Positions 23,878-35,783 are shown, counted from the stretch's first letter. The stretch: DNA of 64,000 nt from Pyrus communis (GCF_963583255.1 NC_084806.1:11930817-11994816); one strand, 5' to 3'. Notes: generated from the sequence alone by a model not told the origin. Numbers and translations: made by a program.

Positions 23878-24658
23878 AAGTTGCTACTGTGGAACTGTAG
23901 GGGTTGGGGCATGCCTGATTTTGCCTCGTAGTTCAATTTCCCTTGTTGTTTATGCTTTCTAGATTTTTTTTTTTTTTTTTTTTTTTTTGCATTGTTGAAC
24001 CTAGATCTAGCCTTGATAGAAAGCTTGAAGCTTTATTGCCTAAAAGGTTCTCTACTATTGTTTTTGTTGTGGAGATGGTAAGGCTGGAGGCTTCTGCCTC
24101 TGTTGGAATGATCGAAATATCATTCTGAATGTGAATGTTATGAATTCTCATTTTATCCATTGTGATATCTTAGATAAGCAAACAAATACTAACTTCATGT
24201 GTACCTTTGTTTATGCATATCCACAAAAACACTTACAGCCCCACCTTTGGAAAGATTTTCTTGATCTAACACCTTATATCCCTAGATTTAGACCTTGGCT
24301 TCTAGTTGGGGATTTCAACAATATAACTAATCTTGCTGAGAAAATTGGTGGCAATAAGACTATTAGTAATTACATGATTGAGCTCAATAGGTTCCTTAGT
24401 GAAGGAAATTTAATCTCAATCCCTGCTTCAGGTGTGCTTTTCACATGGTGTAATGGGCACAAAGATAACACAGTTATTTATGAAAGATTAGACAGGGCTA
24501 TTGCTAATTCAGATTGGATTAACTTGTACCCCAAGGCATCTCTGCACAAGTATCCCATATTTGGTTCAGATCATAGCCCCATTTTACTGGATACCAATAG
24601 TATGTACAATACTAATGGTGCAGGTAGTACTAATTTTAAATTTGAGGCTATGTGGTGA
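23878..24658 (+). pseudogene. LINE endonuclease domain remnant
   Basis: The domain begins LLLWNCRGWGMPDF (about 23881-23925), the usual APE-type endonuclease start. It is then disrupted by a tract of about 24 T (23965-23988) with frame loss. It is readable again from 24131 (FVYAYPQKHLQPHLW) through WLLVGDFNN, the active-site Asp region, to FTWCNG, ERLDRAIAN and SDHSPI with the catalytic Asp-His pair near 24570. The endonuclease nicks target DNA to prime reverse transcription. The disrupted N-terminal third argues against activity. Confidence 0.85.
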
Positions 24659-24761
24659 ACGCATCCTGATTTCAAAAATGTGGTGAGTAGAGTTTGGAGT
24701 GAAGGTATGCTTGGAAACTCCTATGATAAGGTTAGGGGCTACTTAGGTAGATTCAAATTTC

Positions 24762-25530
24762 TTGTCCATAAATGAAACAAATGATACCTTTGGCAACCCT
24801 TTTGATAAGAAAAAGGCTATCATGAGTGAGTTAAATAAAATACAACAAGATAACATGAGCTTACCGGTGTCTAACTATTTGTTAAATAAGGAGTGTGATA
24901 TCAAGAGGCAACTTTATCATGTCCTTGGAGATGAGGAGATTTTCTGGGCGTAAAAAGCTAGAGTTAATTGGCTCCAACTTGGAGATAAAAACACTAGATA
25001 TTTCCAAACTGTAACCAATATTTGAAAGAAAAAGAATGAGATTTCCAATATTCGTGACCACCTTGGTAATTGGTGGGAGAAAGGTGATGGCTTGGAAAAT
25101 GCTTTCGTTAAAGATTTTAAACAACGGTTCACTGCTTCTCTCACTCCTTCTAACTCATATATCAATGATTTTTTGAATATTATTGATCCTTGTTTAAATG
25201 AGATTCACAATGCCTCCTTAAACCAACCTATTCTCGACGATGATGTCCTGAGAGCGGTTAAAAGTATTTGTGCCCTTAAGAGCCCAAGACTTGATGGTAT
25301 ACATGCAATTTTCTATCAAAACTATTGGGATCTGGTTGGCCATTTGATTACGAATATGGTTAAAGATTTCTTTAGCACAGGGTCCAGTTTAAGGTTGATA
25401 AACCATACGCATATTGCCCTAATTCCTAAGGTGGTGTCCAATTTTAGGTAAATTAGCTTATGTAATGTTACTTATAAATTTATCACTAAAATTATGATTA
25501 ATTGGATTAAACCTTTGCTAACTTATTGCA
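24762..25530 (+). pseudogene. LINE reverse transcriptase, N-terminal part only
   Basis: After a linker with several stops, the frame 25092-25451 carries FKQRFTASLTPSN, DDDVLRAVKSI, the conserved DG.HAIFYQNYWDLVG block and HTHIALIPKV; after a stop at 25451 comes SLCNVTYKFITKIM. Within about 60 bp the text jumps to LAKLGWKFLTEEQ, which normally lies downstream of the catalytic core. The segment with the conserved catalytic Asp pair is therefore deleted at about 25515-25555, and this copy cannot reverse-transcribe. Confidence 0.85.
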
Positions 25531-25554
25531 TTCGGAAGAGTGCTCACTTCAACA

Positions 25555-26423
25555 ACGCTTGCCTGGCAAAGTTAGGGTGGAAATTCCTGACTGAGGAGCA
25601 AAATTGGTGGGTCCAAATTGTTAAGAATAAGTATATGAAGAAGGAAGATTTTCTAAGTAATAAAATTAGATAGAGGGAGGTTATTATGATGAGTTTGAGG
25701 TGGGTGGTGGGAAAAGGAGAAAATATTTTTTTCTGGACCCATAATTGGGTTTTTCCTTTCCCACTCACTAATCTCTTATCTAGCAACCAGATTACCCATG
25801 TTGATCTTGATATGAAAGTAAGACAGGTTATTGTTAATGGGCAATGGGATAAGACAATTACTATATCGTATGGTTCATGTTGAAATGGTTAACAAGATTT
25901 GTAGTATTCCCCTTCCTTCTAGCCCTCAAGGCGATTAGTGTTGTTGGGGTCCTAATGCAAATGGTAAATTCTCTGTCAAATCAACGACTTGGATACAAAA
26001 TTCTACTACCAATAATGTGCATTCTAGCAAGATTATGAAAAAAAAATGTGGACCCGTATCGTACCTCACAAAGTTAAAATTTTTAGTTGGCTTCTTATTG
26101 TGGGAAAACTCCATACGAGAGACCAGTTGGTGAGATTTATTAATAGTATGGCTACTTCATGTCCTATGTGTAATGTAGAAAATGAAAGTATTAGACATCT
26201 TTTCATTGATTGCAGTTTTGCTAAGCAAGTGTGGAATAGTCCTGCTATTCCTAATTCTGTTAAAATGAATCAAAGTCTTAATTTCAATGATTGGTTAAAC
26301 TCCTTGGACACCAGAAATAATGAAGGATTGTGTGAGCTGAGTATGGTACTCATAGTGTGTTGGCATATTTGGAAAGAGAGAAACCAGGTTGTTTTCCAAA
26401 ATAAGAATCCGAATTATACTTGA
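25555..26423 (+). pseudogene. LINE post-RT region with zf-RVT-like domain
   Basis: LAKLGWKFLTEEQNWWVQI (25558 on) and GKGENIFFWTHNW are typical of the region following RT. The frame 26046-26423 holds VPHKVKIFSWLL and CPMCNVENESIRHLFIDCSF, the Cys-Cys-His-Cys arrangement of the zf-RVT domain. Function is not established beyond presumed nucleic-acid binding. Stops separate the pieces. Confidence 0.8.
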
Positions 26424-26444
26424 ATTGCCTGCTCTGCTTTTAGT

Positions 26445-26897
26445 TTGGGCAGGGAGTATTGGGCAGCTCATAGTCAGCGAAGTAGTGAGCTATCTAATGA
26501 CAGGGTGATCAAGGTTGGCACTATTCGATGGTCTCCTCCGAAGGTTGGTTTTGTCAAACTCAATTTTGATGGTTCGGTGGTTAACCAGCAGGGTACTTCA
26601 GGATTTGTAATTAGAAATGAGATGGGATCTCATTTCATCGCTGGGGCTCGAAGGTTTGGTCAAACTACCATTAATGTGGCGGAATGCTTGGCTCTCAGTG
26701 ATGGTCTCTGGATGGCAAAAGCGAATGGTCTTAAGCACATCATTGTAGAAGGGGACTCGAAGCTGGTTATTGAGGCTATTCGTGGTTCTTATCATGCCTC
26801 CTGGCGTTTAAAGACCATTCTTGCAGACATTCGTCGACTGTCAAACTCCTTTGAGGTTATTTGCTGGAAGCATGTTTTTAGGGAAGCCAATTTTTAG
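26445..26897 (+). pseudogene. LINE RNase H domain
   Basis: A 150-codon frame with the RNase H acidic residues in place: LNFDGSV (first Asp), AECLAL (Glu), VEGDSK (Asp) and, at the end, REANF followed by a stop where related LINE proteins have REAN-x-x-AD. RNase H removes RNA from RNA-DNA hybrids. The stop truncates the last conserved Asp. It is the 3'-most domain before the LINE tail. Confidence 0.85.
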
Positions 26898-27308
26898 CAT
26901 ATGCGATCACTAGTGTAGGTTTTTCTGTTGATGACTTTCATGTTTGGGATGGTACCATCCCCTTGGCTGCTCACCCAGCTTATCTATTTGATTGTACTCA
27001 AACGGGTTGCCTGAGGGGCTTCTCTCTTTAATGCATTTCCTTTTCTGTCGAAAAAAAAAAAAAGTTTACTTCATACACTATTTCATTATGGAAAACTACC
27101 AAACTACTCTCCAATGTGTCACATGCAAGTAACATCACTTAAATTGACGAAAATTTGAATATAATAGCTTCGAACATAATATTAAGGGTGTAATTAGCAT
27201 ATTTTGATAATTTAATTACTAGTTTTTCTAAAGAAAACAAATAGTTTAAGGACTTATTTTTTACTAAGGTAATAATTCAAAGACTAAATTGACAATTCAC
27301 CTTACTTA

Positions 27309-27868
27309 TTAATACCCCCTACATCATCAAAAGAACATCAATTGTGTATGTTTTCCTTCTTATGGTGATACAAGTTGCAATGTACTGATATTTGTTTTCT
27401 CACATTATGTTGTAATTTAGAGCAAGCTCATCTAACTCTTTAGGTCAAACCCACAAGAATCTAGGAACTTCGCCCCAGAGACCAAAGACCGTGACATGAA
27501 CATTTGGACACCTATATGTTAGTTACTGAAAATATAGTTGTAAATAGACCTCCACATGTAAACAGTGTTGCACATTGTAGGTACTCAAAAATTTCTGCTT
27601 GTTTTATACAGTTTTAAAACCAGTTGCACCGTGCGGGCACCATTGCTAGTCTCTTACTAAATACGATTTCACTAAAAAAGAGCAAAGCCAAGACAATGGG
27701 CGACGGTAATGACGGGGCATCGTTTTTACAAGTAATTGAATCAGAACGGATCGTAAGCAAACTACAATCAAAGAATTAGAAAATTCTCATGGCTCGACAA
27801 CAGCAAGAGCATCTACTAGCGGTTTCTGTACATCGGGGTGTTAGGACTCAAGAATTTAAGGCAGCAAT
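27309..27868. other. Spacer and 3' flank of the ARIA-like gene
   Basis: No gene seen. The last 200-300 bp before 27869 probably include the 3' untranslated region of the minus-strand ARIA-like gene; I could not place a definite polyadenylation site. Confidence 0.4.
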
Positions 27869-30800
27869 TTATAGCCGCAAGCTATGTGGGTTAGGCTTAG
27901 TAAGCGCTTTGGTAAAGTAAGTGCAGATCTCGGGTAATATACGCATGATCAGATGAGAGTTCCTGCAGTGTTGCAGCATCGAGACAAGTTCAGTAGATGA
28001 AAACAAAAAACGAAACTTCGGACAAAATAAGCAAATGCGGAGGTACCCTTGCTAAGCAAAAGAAGACTAAATCTAGGGACTCATTTGGCCTATACAGAAA
28101 TAATCTTCTGAATCAGAACGAAAGGTTGGAGGGAGCACGTACCCTGGTCTGGCACTCAATTTATCGAACTGCTCCAAAATAAACAAAATGCATGTGTGCC
28201 TCAATGACATCGCATGGAAGGCTTCTGAAAGTTCATACATGTTTGAAACGTTGTCCAACGATATGTCCTATTCAAAAAAGAGTAGAATAGTAATTAGGTG
28301 GCTGCCTTTTTCAACTCAGAGCGGGACATGAGCAGAGAGAGAGAGAATCAGGTCACCTGTGCTATTGTATACTCACAAAGCCGCTTGAGTCCCTCCAAAA
28401 GATACTGATCAGCAGCTCTGAGGAGATCTTGAGCAATATCAATAGTAATGTCGACTGATCCAGTGTATATAAATCTGTGCAAAGTCGGAAGTCTCTGAGT
28501 TATCAAAGCTCACAAGACGACTTTTGTGAAAGAGGAAAAATACAATCTTCAATTTACCTCATCATCAACTCGAAAACCTCCCATCTAATATTTGGTATCT
28601 CAATGTCCCTCGCATCCTTCTCCTGTCATAGGTTAAATGGAAATTATAAAGATATTGCACGCTATTGAACATGAAGACATCCTTTTTACCATGTTACGTG
28701 CACTTCAGTGTTTATTTGTAAGAAAATAGATACCCACCCGGTAACCACCATCAAACATTGCACGGAAGGCATCTGAAGAAGCTAGCAGGCAAATTCTGTG
28801 AGCATAGAACCGTCTACCTGCAATTGGTCAGCAAACAATCAAACATTTAAAGAGGTCCTTTATGTTAACAATACAATGACCCATGGTAATTGAATGTTCT
28901 GTAATGTCAACTAATCTAGCATAAGTAGGACGAGCTTAAATAAAGATAAAAGATTTAAACCTTCAACTAAGAAAATAACATCGGAAAGCGTAGGATTGTT
29001 TACATACTGCTCCCCCAGATAGACCTGCATGAAGATTTATCCACCATCACAAGCAATTTATACCAAAAAAAATACTTTATTGCCTAAGATGACAGTAATT
29101 TTAAATGCAAGAAAGCAGCCATAGAATAGGCATATTGGATTCGATTTCTTTCCAGAAAAACTGTACCGAATTACAATGAGTGGTGTGGTTGTAACTTTCG
29201 CTTATGTTTTAGAGGTTCAAAATGGCCAACAATAATTTGAGTAAGTTGGAAAACAAAACATATATAATGCTTCCACATTGACTTTATATTATGTCCACAA
29301 ACACAAGAATTCACCACAAGCAACCAACTGTTTGAAAAACACCCCAACCTGTGGTGTTGGAGATGGGGGAGCTGCATCCACAGGAGAAAGAGTCATGGCT
29401 TTGTTGGCTAGCTTATACAAAGCTGTCGCACCATCAAGTTGCTGTTTATGGGCACTGGAACCAAGAAGCCCAAGAAGTAACTCCAAACCTGCTTAATAAT
29501 ATCAATATCAGCAAGCACAAAACCAGCAGAAATATAATACAAGTTCATATGCAAAAGAAACCATGAACAACATGATATAAACACGGGAAGTGACATGCCA
29601 TTGTTGTCGATGAATATTGTTCTTAGATCATCTGGCGAACAAAGATGAGCAAAAGCCAAAGCAACTCGTCTTTGGACAGCCCTCTCTGCTACACGCATCA
29701 AATATAACAAATGGGACAAAACCTACATTGAAACAATAAGAAGTTACAATCTCATATATTTAATACATTAAACATACCAAATGCTAGAAATTAAAAAATA
29801 AAATTAAAATTAGATATAGGCATGACACGCTCACTCGTCCATGAATCTTCTCCTCTAATCTTTTCAATGTTTTGGTCACACAGTCCTTTGTTGCCTGATA
29901 ATACGACTCGTCAATTCTTGGAGGTTACAATTTATAATATGTAGCAAAGAGCGAAGGAAAATGGAAGAACTGAAAACATCCATTATAGTTAGTACTAAGA
30001 TACTTAAGGAATGATTTAAGAATTATAACATTTAGAAACATGCAGTATTTAGAGGAACTACAAATATAAATAAAATCTTTAGAGAGAGAGTGAGAGAAAG
30101 ATACTTGAAAAATAAATTCTCCCTCTTGCAGCTTCTGAACACCTCCAACCCTGATATAATCGGAAACATTATCCTAGAGGAGAAAACGAACCAACAAAAT
30201 AACATCAATTAAAATGGTGTTAAATGTCTACCTCGACATAATTTTCATGAAAATTTATTAATTATACCATACCTCATTATCTGCAAGGCCATAAAGAGTA
30301 AATGCGGCATTATGTTGTAGAGAACCATTTTTCGAATCAAGAAGCTTCAGCAATGGCACTAAACCACCATTGTGAGCAATACCAGCTTGGTTGTTTGTGT
30401 CCTGAATTAGCAAATACTTGAATCATTATTACAAAAGAGCATCTCGCATAGCACCAAAAGACAAAGAAAAAGCATTACTTGAATAGTAAATCAAAATTAA
30501 TTCATTGGATCACTATGAGGAAACCTGAGAACTAGTGATGATATTAGTGACTAGAAGAAACTCAAGTTTAAATCTAAAACTTCTGCTCAACAGTGAAAAC
30601 ATATGACCCATAAATTCATCTTCATTTCTAGCGGAACATGAAATAAGTCCATCTATGGTTAAGTATATTCTCAGCGCAAAATCAAAATCCATCCTTGAAA
30701 GGTAGAATACATCCACTGGGATGAAGACTATATGGCCAAAGAATTGTAATTTACACAAAAGAAACAACATATGTGAAGAAATAATAACCTGTGCCAGTCT

Positions 30801-33320
30801 ACCCAATGCAAAAGCTGACATCTCCTTTAGTTGTACGTCAGGGGACTGAAGCATCTCAATCAGAGGCCGAACAGCACCCCTCTGTACAATGTGAACCTAC
30901 AAAAACCCTGACTATTTCAGTGGAAGGGCAAGGGCAATGTAAGGAGTAAGGACCCAAAAGCAAAGAAACAACAGGGAAAGAACAAAGATCTATCTACAAG
31001 GATAAAGCAAAGCCTGCAAGTCATAGGATCATTATTCGACCAGAGAGAAGATTAATGATGTTTTCATTCCTAACATCTTTGTGGTGCCAAACGCAAAAAC
31101 AGGGGTGAGAATTTGACTCAAATCATGGAAAAGAATTGAATGAAAGAAATATATCTAACCCACCTTGCAATCTGAATCAGTTGCAGCAAATTGTCCAAGT
31201 AATAAAGCTGCTTCTCTTTGGCTCTCAGAGCAGCAGGAACTGTAACCCAATACAAGACTTGAGAAACTTCTTCACGTTACGAAATAATGGACACTAAACA
31301 ATAATAGTATAGTTTCATCACGTGACATGGCACTACTGGGACACACCTAAGCAATCCAATAACAGGTTGTAAAGCTCCCGCAAGAAGAACTTCTTTCTTT
31401 ATGATTGGAGACGAATGTACCAGATTTCCAATAACACCAACCTGCATCACATTATAAATGGTCTGATGTTGCAAAAACATGAAGTGCGAAAACCTAATTC
31501 TGAACAATAGAAGTCCCATTGTGCATGGTATAAATTCAAGTAAAATAAGATCCTACTGCTTCGTAATGTATTGCAGCATCCTCAGACCGAAGCATTAGAA
31601 TGAGAGTAGGAAGCGCATTGCATTCAACAATCTGCAAAGCCATAAATTGACACCATCAGGTTCTTGTTCAAACCAACCTTTTATCATAAGTAACTTTAAA
31701 AAAAAAAAGACCTATCACCTGATTCTTATTCTCGTCATTTTTAAATGCCAGGGTTCGTAATGCTCCAGCAGCTGCTCTTTGCACCTTGGTATCAGCAAAT
31801 TCAAGCAACTCAACTAGAGGTGGAATTCCACCTTCTATTCTGTATATGCATTCCTGATGATCATTAGAATCATGTTGCTACTGTCATTTTTATTGAGAAA
31901 GAAGGTACTTGAGACATAAGCAAACCTGACACGGGTTTTAATGTTGCTATTCTCATGAGCAAGGTTGGTGATGGCATCAGCAGCTCTACGAATGACGCTA
32001 TACAAAGCTCGAGATACAGGACCATCCTTGTGCCTCTTTAACAAATCCACAAGATGAGCTAATGCGCCAGTGTCAACAATGAGTTGTTGGTGCTCCGGCT
32101 GTTGACACATATGACAGCAAGAATGAACAAGTTTAGCAATTATACGTAGAGTAAGCGTGACGGTGAATTAGATCCTATCCAAGAGTGTCCCACATAAATA
32201 TCCGTGCAACATAAAGAAGGTCAAGAGTAATACTGGATACACCGAGAATCAAAAGCAACCCAGACATATCGGCAACCATACCACACCAACTTACTATAGC
32301 AAACCGGCAACTACAATACCACCAAACAACCCGACAAAAAATAATCACACTACACCTTCTTAGATGTATACCACAGCCAAAAAAAAAATACTTTTGACTC
32401 ACTATTGTGAAATTGTAGCTTCATAGTTCATACTAATTGTCGGTGCATTCTAATATCAATTAAATTAATAATAGGCCTAATTGTCTGTGTGCTTCTGGGA
32501 AGAGAATATATTATTTTCGTATATTTTCGAATTATAATTTCCCCAACCATAACTGTAATTTTATAAAAATTTTGAATTTTAGCAACTTCAGTTAGTATCC
32601 AAAATTCCAAATCCAACTAACATAAATTCCAATTCTTGAACCTCTGTGAGTAAATTACAAGCTCAATTGTACCATCACTGAAGAAATTAAAACGAGAAAT
32701 CTATTCATACAGAAAAGGAAATTTCAAAGTCCACAGAAAATTTTGACCAAAAGTGGACTGAAAATTTGAAAAACAGTAAGAGTAAAGTGACCTTAACTGC
32801 GAGAAGGCCCAGGGCAAAGGCACTTCCCTTCTCAACCTCGTGTTCAAACGGCTTCGAACTCCGGTCGCCGTCGCTTAACGGCGGCGCTTGAAGATGCTTC
32901 ACCAGAGCCGGAACCGCGCCGCCTTCGACGATCACACTCACTACCTCCTCTGCTCACACACAAACGCATAAAATCGTTAAATCCGAGCTATTCAAGAACC
33001 TCGAAAGCTTCACAACCGATAAGAAATGAGGGGAAAAAGCGAGATCGGAGAGTGATTTGGGGATTTCGTTTCAACCAACCGTTCTTGCCGAGCTCGGCGA
33101 GGACGTGCGTGGCGCGCTTGGCAGAAGCTCGATCGGCTTCGCTCCAAGAGAAGGTGGAGTTGAGGACCTTCACCTGCTCGCTGACCTCGCTCAGCAGCGC
33201 CTTTCTGGCTTCGCCGGACTTCACCGAGATCTCCCGCTCGCCGCCGGTTTCCTCCTCTAGCTTCCGCTTCTGCCCCTTCCTTTCTGGACGTCTCTGGTCC
33301 TGGCGCCTCTGCAACTCCAT
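27869..33320 (-). CDS. ARIA: ARIA-like protein: ARM repeats plus C-terminal BTB domain, 704 aa, 19 exons
   Basis: Exons, 5' to 3': 33320-33080, 32949-32792, 32098-31926, 31839-31719, 31631-31557, 31441-31347, 31239-31164, 30896-30789, 30401-30273, 30173-30105, 29894-29835, 29722-29599, 29488-29349, 29024-28961, 28817-28738, 28622-28558, 28474-28357, 28267-28143, 27962-27869. They join in frame to 704 codons plus stop, close to Arabidopsis ARIA (about 710 aa). A basic N-terminus (ERKGQKRKLEEE) is followed by ARM repeats (about residues 70-500; AADAITNLAHEN, AAGALRTLAFKNDENKNQ, MSAFALGRLAQ) and a BTB domain (about 535-640; FYAHRICLLASSDAFRAMF). In Arabidopsis ARIA binds the bZIP factor ABF2 in abscisic-acid signalling, and BTB domains often serve as CUL3 ligase adaptors. 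The start MELQRRQ is chosen by family length. An in-frame ATG at 33434 would add 38 Ser-rich residues. Intron 12 is GC-AG. All frames are open. Confidence 0.95.
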
Positions 33321-34329
33321 CAACGACGACGGAAGCGACGAAGAAGAGAAACTGATCCGAATTGGAAAAACAAACTTCGGACTTGAAGAGGTTCGACTGA
33401 GAGACAGGGACAAGTGAGAGAGAGATCGATCCAAGGGTATTTTCGGAAATTAGAATTTTAAAAAAAAAAAGTGAAAGTTTTTTCTTTTTTGTTTTGTTGC
33501 TTTCTCCTTTCTTTTCCTTTCCGGTGGATGTGTTGGGTCAAAATCCGCCACACGATTTCCGGTATATCTACATATCCATTTATTTATTTATTTATTTTTT
33601 TTTTCACTAAATTATTTTTTTGAGAATAACTAAATTATTAATATATGGATTAACGTGCGCTCCCGCTCGGAGAAGGCAGAGAGTGGGACGGCGATATCAG
33701 CGAACGTGCGGACGGTGCGTTCTGGATGGGCCTGCTAGAATCCAGAGGACCCGGCCAACTGCCATGCTAGTTCCGTCGTGCTTGCAGGTAGTTGCCGTGT
33801 GGGACTTTCGTTCAAGTTGTTGGGTCGGGTCGACCGGGATGGGTCGGGTGTGTGAATAAATGAACCCGGGAAGTTAGCCAACTGAAAGTGATGTCTTGGG
33901 AGAAAGCACAAGACCGCGTGAATTTGGCACCCACCCGAACCAACCAAAACCACAAGGAACGGTTTCATTAAACAAACACCACTGTCTTAACGTCCCTAGC
34001 TACCGGGACAAAGTTATTTACTAAATCAAAATGAAGAGTTTGAAGTTATTGTTATGTAACATTTTGATCTGTTAATACAAATTCAAGTCTTGAACTACGA
34101 TGACAGTAAACTCATTATCTAATTCTCATTAAGAGAATGTGATTTTTCACGCACGAAGGGTTGATTATGATTGTTTCAAACATTCAACTGGGTTCACATG
34201 CCTAACATTTCATGAATTGATTGGAGAGAGTTTTGCATGTAAGTCAAAAATTGAGGTCCACCCAATTTTTATATTTGGAGAAAAATAATAGCTGCAGAAT
34301 CGAGCCTAGAGAAATGGAGAGAATCCAAT
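33321..34329. promoter_or_regulatory. Upstream region of the ARIA-like gene
   Basis: The 5' leader on the minus strand contains TC-rich sequence just before 33434. Beyond it are A/T homopolymers, an ATTT microsatellite (about 33577-33600) and a GC-rich patch (33650-33790). I see no firm TATA box. Open frames at 33620-33968 on both strands have no recognisable domain, so no gene is called. Confidence 0.4.
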
Positions 34330-35197
34330 GGTGATTACACGATAAAATATAGGGCGTGGGTGGACCAGCACAATCAAGTTTTGGGCCCATTTTCAGAAGT
34401 GTCACTCTTTTCTTTGGACTTACTCTATCACTAGACCCATTTGTCGTCCCGATACCATTTTTTCAGCTTTTAAAAATAAGGTTATTTGCCACTCATGATC
34501 CGGTGATATTCCTTTTCATTTGAAAGTAAGAGGTCGTAAGTTCAAATCTCGTGGATGACGAATTTGTTACCAAACTAGACTGCCCATTATGGTAATTACA
34601 CGATAAAATATAGGGCGTGGGTGGACCAGATCAATCAAGTTTTGGGCCCATTTTCAGAAGTGTCACTCTTTTCTTTGGACTTAGACCTGGTTTGGTACTG
34701 AGGTGATTCTGAAAAAAGCTGCTATCAAAAAAAGCTGGGAGCTGTTTTTGTGTTTGGTAAACACTCAGCTTCAGCTTTTTTTCACAGTTTTGGATGAAAA
34801 AAAACCAAAAACAAGAAGCTGCAAAACCTAGCTTTGAAAAACCGGCTTTTTTTCACATCTGTTTTACATAAAAGTTTACCAAACACTCTAATACTGTTTT
34901 TTTTTTTTCAAAAGCACTTTTACAAAAAAGTTTACCAAACATTCTGCTGCTTTATTTCACAGCTGCTTATTCTCACAGCACAGCAGAAGCAGCTTTTTTT
35001 CAAAGCACAGCAATACCAAACCAAGCTTACTCTATCACTAGACCCATTTGTCGTCCGATACCATTTTTTCAGCTTTTAAAAATAAGGTTATTTGTCACTC
35101 ATGATCCGGTGATATTCCTTTTCATTTGAAAGTAAGAGGTCGTAAGTTCAAATCTCGTAAATGACAAATTTGTTACCAAACTAGACTGCCCATTATG
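34330..35197. repeat. Tandem duplication of a 261 bp unit, second copy split by a MITE
   Basis: Unit 1 is 34330-34590. Unit 2 starts at 34591 and, after removal of 34684-35026 plus TTA, ends near 35197. Both contain ATTACACGATAAAATATAGG, GGGCCCATTTTCAGAAGTG and AGGTCGTAAGTTCAAATCTC. Differences are few. Unit 1 shows the pre-insertion site of the MITE. Confidence 0.85.
34684..35026. mobile_element. Tourist/Harbinger-type MITE, 343 bp
   Basis: The inverted ends are GACCTGGTTTGGTACTG and, inward from the right, GCTTGGTTTGGTATTG. It is flanked by TTA at 34681-34683 and 35027-35029. The tandem partner copy has a single TTA at the same place (GGACTTACTCTATC near 34419), so the 3 bp target duplication, diagnostic for PIF/Harbinger, is proven here. 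The interior is A/T-rich with repeated AGCTGCTT/AAGCAGCT motifs and no ORF of note. A gene-carrying relative lies at 52487-53498. Confidence 0.9.
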
Positions 35198-35275
35198 TGG
35201 CTTTACCGAACTCCCCCTCCTCTTAGTGTAAAAATATACTAAAAAAATGAGGTTATTTGACCCAAAAAAAAAAAA
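35102..35275 (+). repeat. SINE-like element
   Basis: It contains a pol III B-box-like AGTTCAAATCTC preceded by AAAGTAAGAGGTCGT and ends in an A-rich tail (about 35261-35273). Related sequences occur at 34497-34590 (cut by the duplication junction) and 36140-36290. Likely tRNA-derived; family not named. Confidence 0.45.
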
Positions 35276-35277
35276 AT

Positions 35278-35455
35278 TCCTTGTAATTGAGATGTTTGTC
35301 TGATAGTATTGTTCTTTCCTCGTAATTGAGATGTTTTAGATTTGATTCTCGTTAAAAGCAAATTTGAATCTCATTATTGTTAATCCATTGTAAGATTTAG
35401 TCTGATCTCCTACTTCTTTAGTGCAAATAACATCATTTGCTCAAGAAAAAAAAAA
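35278..35455 (+). repeat. SINE-like element, second type
   Basis: It contains TTAGATTTGATTCTCGTTA, a degenerate B-box context, then a conserved tail block ending in CTCAAGAAAAAAAAAA. A similar block with TTAGGTTTGATTTTCATCA and an A tail is at 41235-41377. No target duplication identified. Confidence 0.4.
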
Positions 35456-35635
35456 TGGAAATTCTTTATGCACCCTTTTTTTTTTTTTTTAGCACTCCAT
35501 TTTTTTTTTTTTCTAGTTATTGATGAAACTGATCAAAAGAAAATTAAAATATTGAATTAACTAGGGAGTAATTGTGAAAGTGAGTATGTGAAAAATCATT
35601 GTTGTTTTAAATTAATCATGTTTCCGAACAAAATA

Positions 35636-35783
35636 GGGATGTGCTATCTACACACCCCTTTTTACTTCTCACACATCTCTTGTTCATTTATGTCCGTTGA
35701 TCTTCTTCAATTCATCCAATCAGACGGCCGAAAACCAAAAAGACGTGGGATAAATTAAAAATGATGTGTGGATATCACATCCC
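35636..35783. mobile_element. hAT-type MITE, 148 bp
   Basis: The inverted ends are GGGATGTGCTATCTACACAC on the left and, inward from the right, GGGATGTGATATCCACACAT. The exact 8 bp duplication ACAAAATA flanks it (35628-35635 and 35784-35791), as hAT transposases produce. Non-coding. Confidence 0.9.

Larger units (their letters stand above)
21030..27064 (+). mobile_element. L1-type LINE (non-LTR retrotransposon), defective
   Basis: It is bounded by a 14 bp exact target duplication, TTTACTTCATACAC (21016-21029 and 27065-27078), and ends in a poly(A) tail (27051-27063). Inside, in order, are an ORF1-like region with DUF4283-like and zinc-knuckle segments, an endonuclease, the start of reverse transcriptase, a zf-RVT-like segment and an RNase H. 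This is the standard plant L1 order. The 5' end carries three TTAGGG-like units (about 21083-21103). The copy is dead: ORF1 is split by a Cassandra element, the endonuclease start is damaged by a T tract, the RT core is deleted and stops are scattered. Confidence 0.92.
20706..27301. mobile_element. MITE with inverted repeats, split by a LINE
   Basis: The left arm starts GGGTGAAGTACCGATTTAG and the right arm, read inward on the minus strand, starts GGTGAATTGTCAATTTAG. The similarity continues inward (TATTCAAAGCTATT versus TGTTCGAAGCTATT; TCGTCAACTTAAGT versus TCGTCAATTTAAGT). TTACTTA flanks both sides (20699-20705 and 27302-27308), giving a 7-8 bp target duplication. Without the LINE the element is about 0.55 kb and non-coding. 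Confidence 0.75.

Noticed and set aside
33321..33434. Longer N-terminus for the ARIA-like protein from the ATG at 33434
   Set aside because: The 38 extra residues are Ser/Leu-rich, come from a TC-rich leader and have no counterpart in the family; 33320 gives the expected length.
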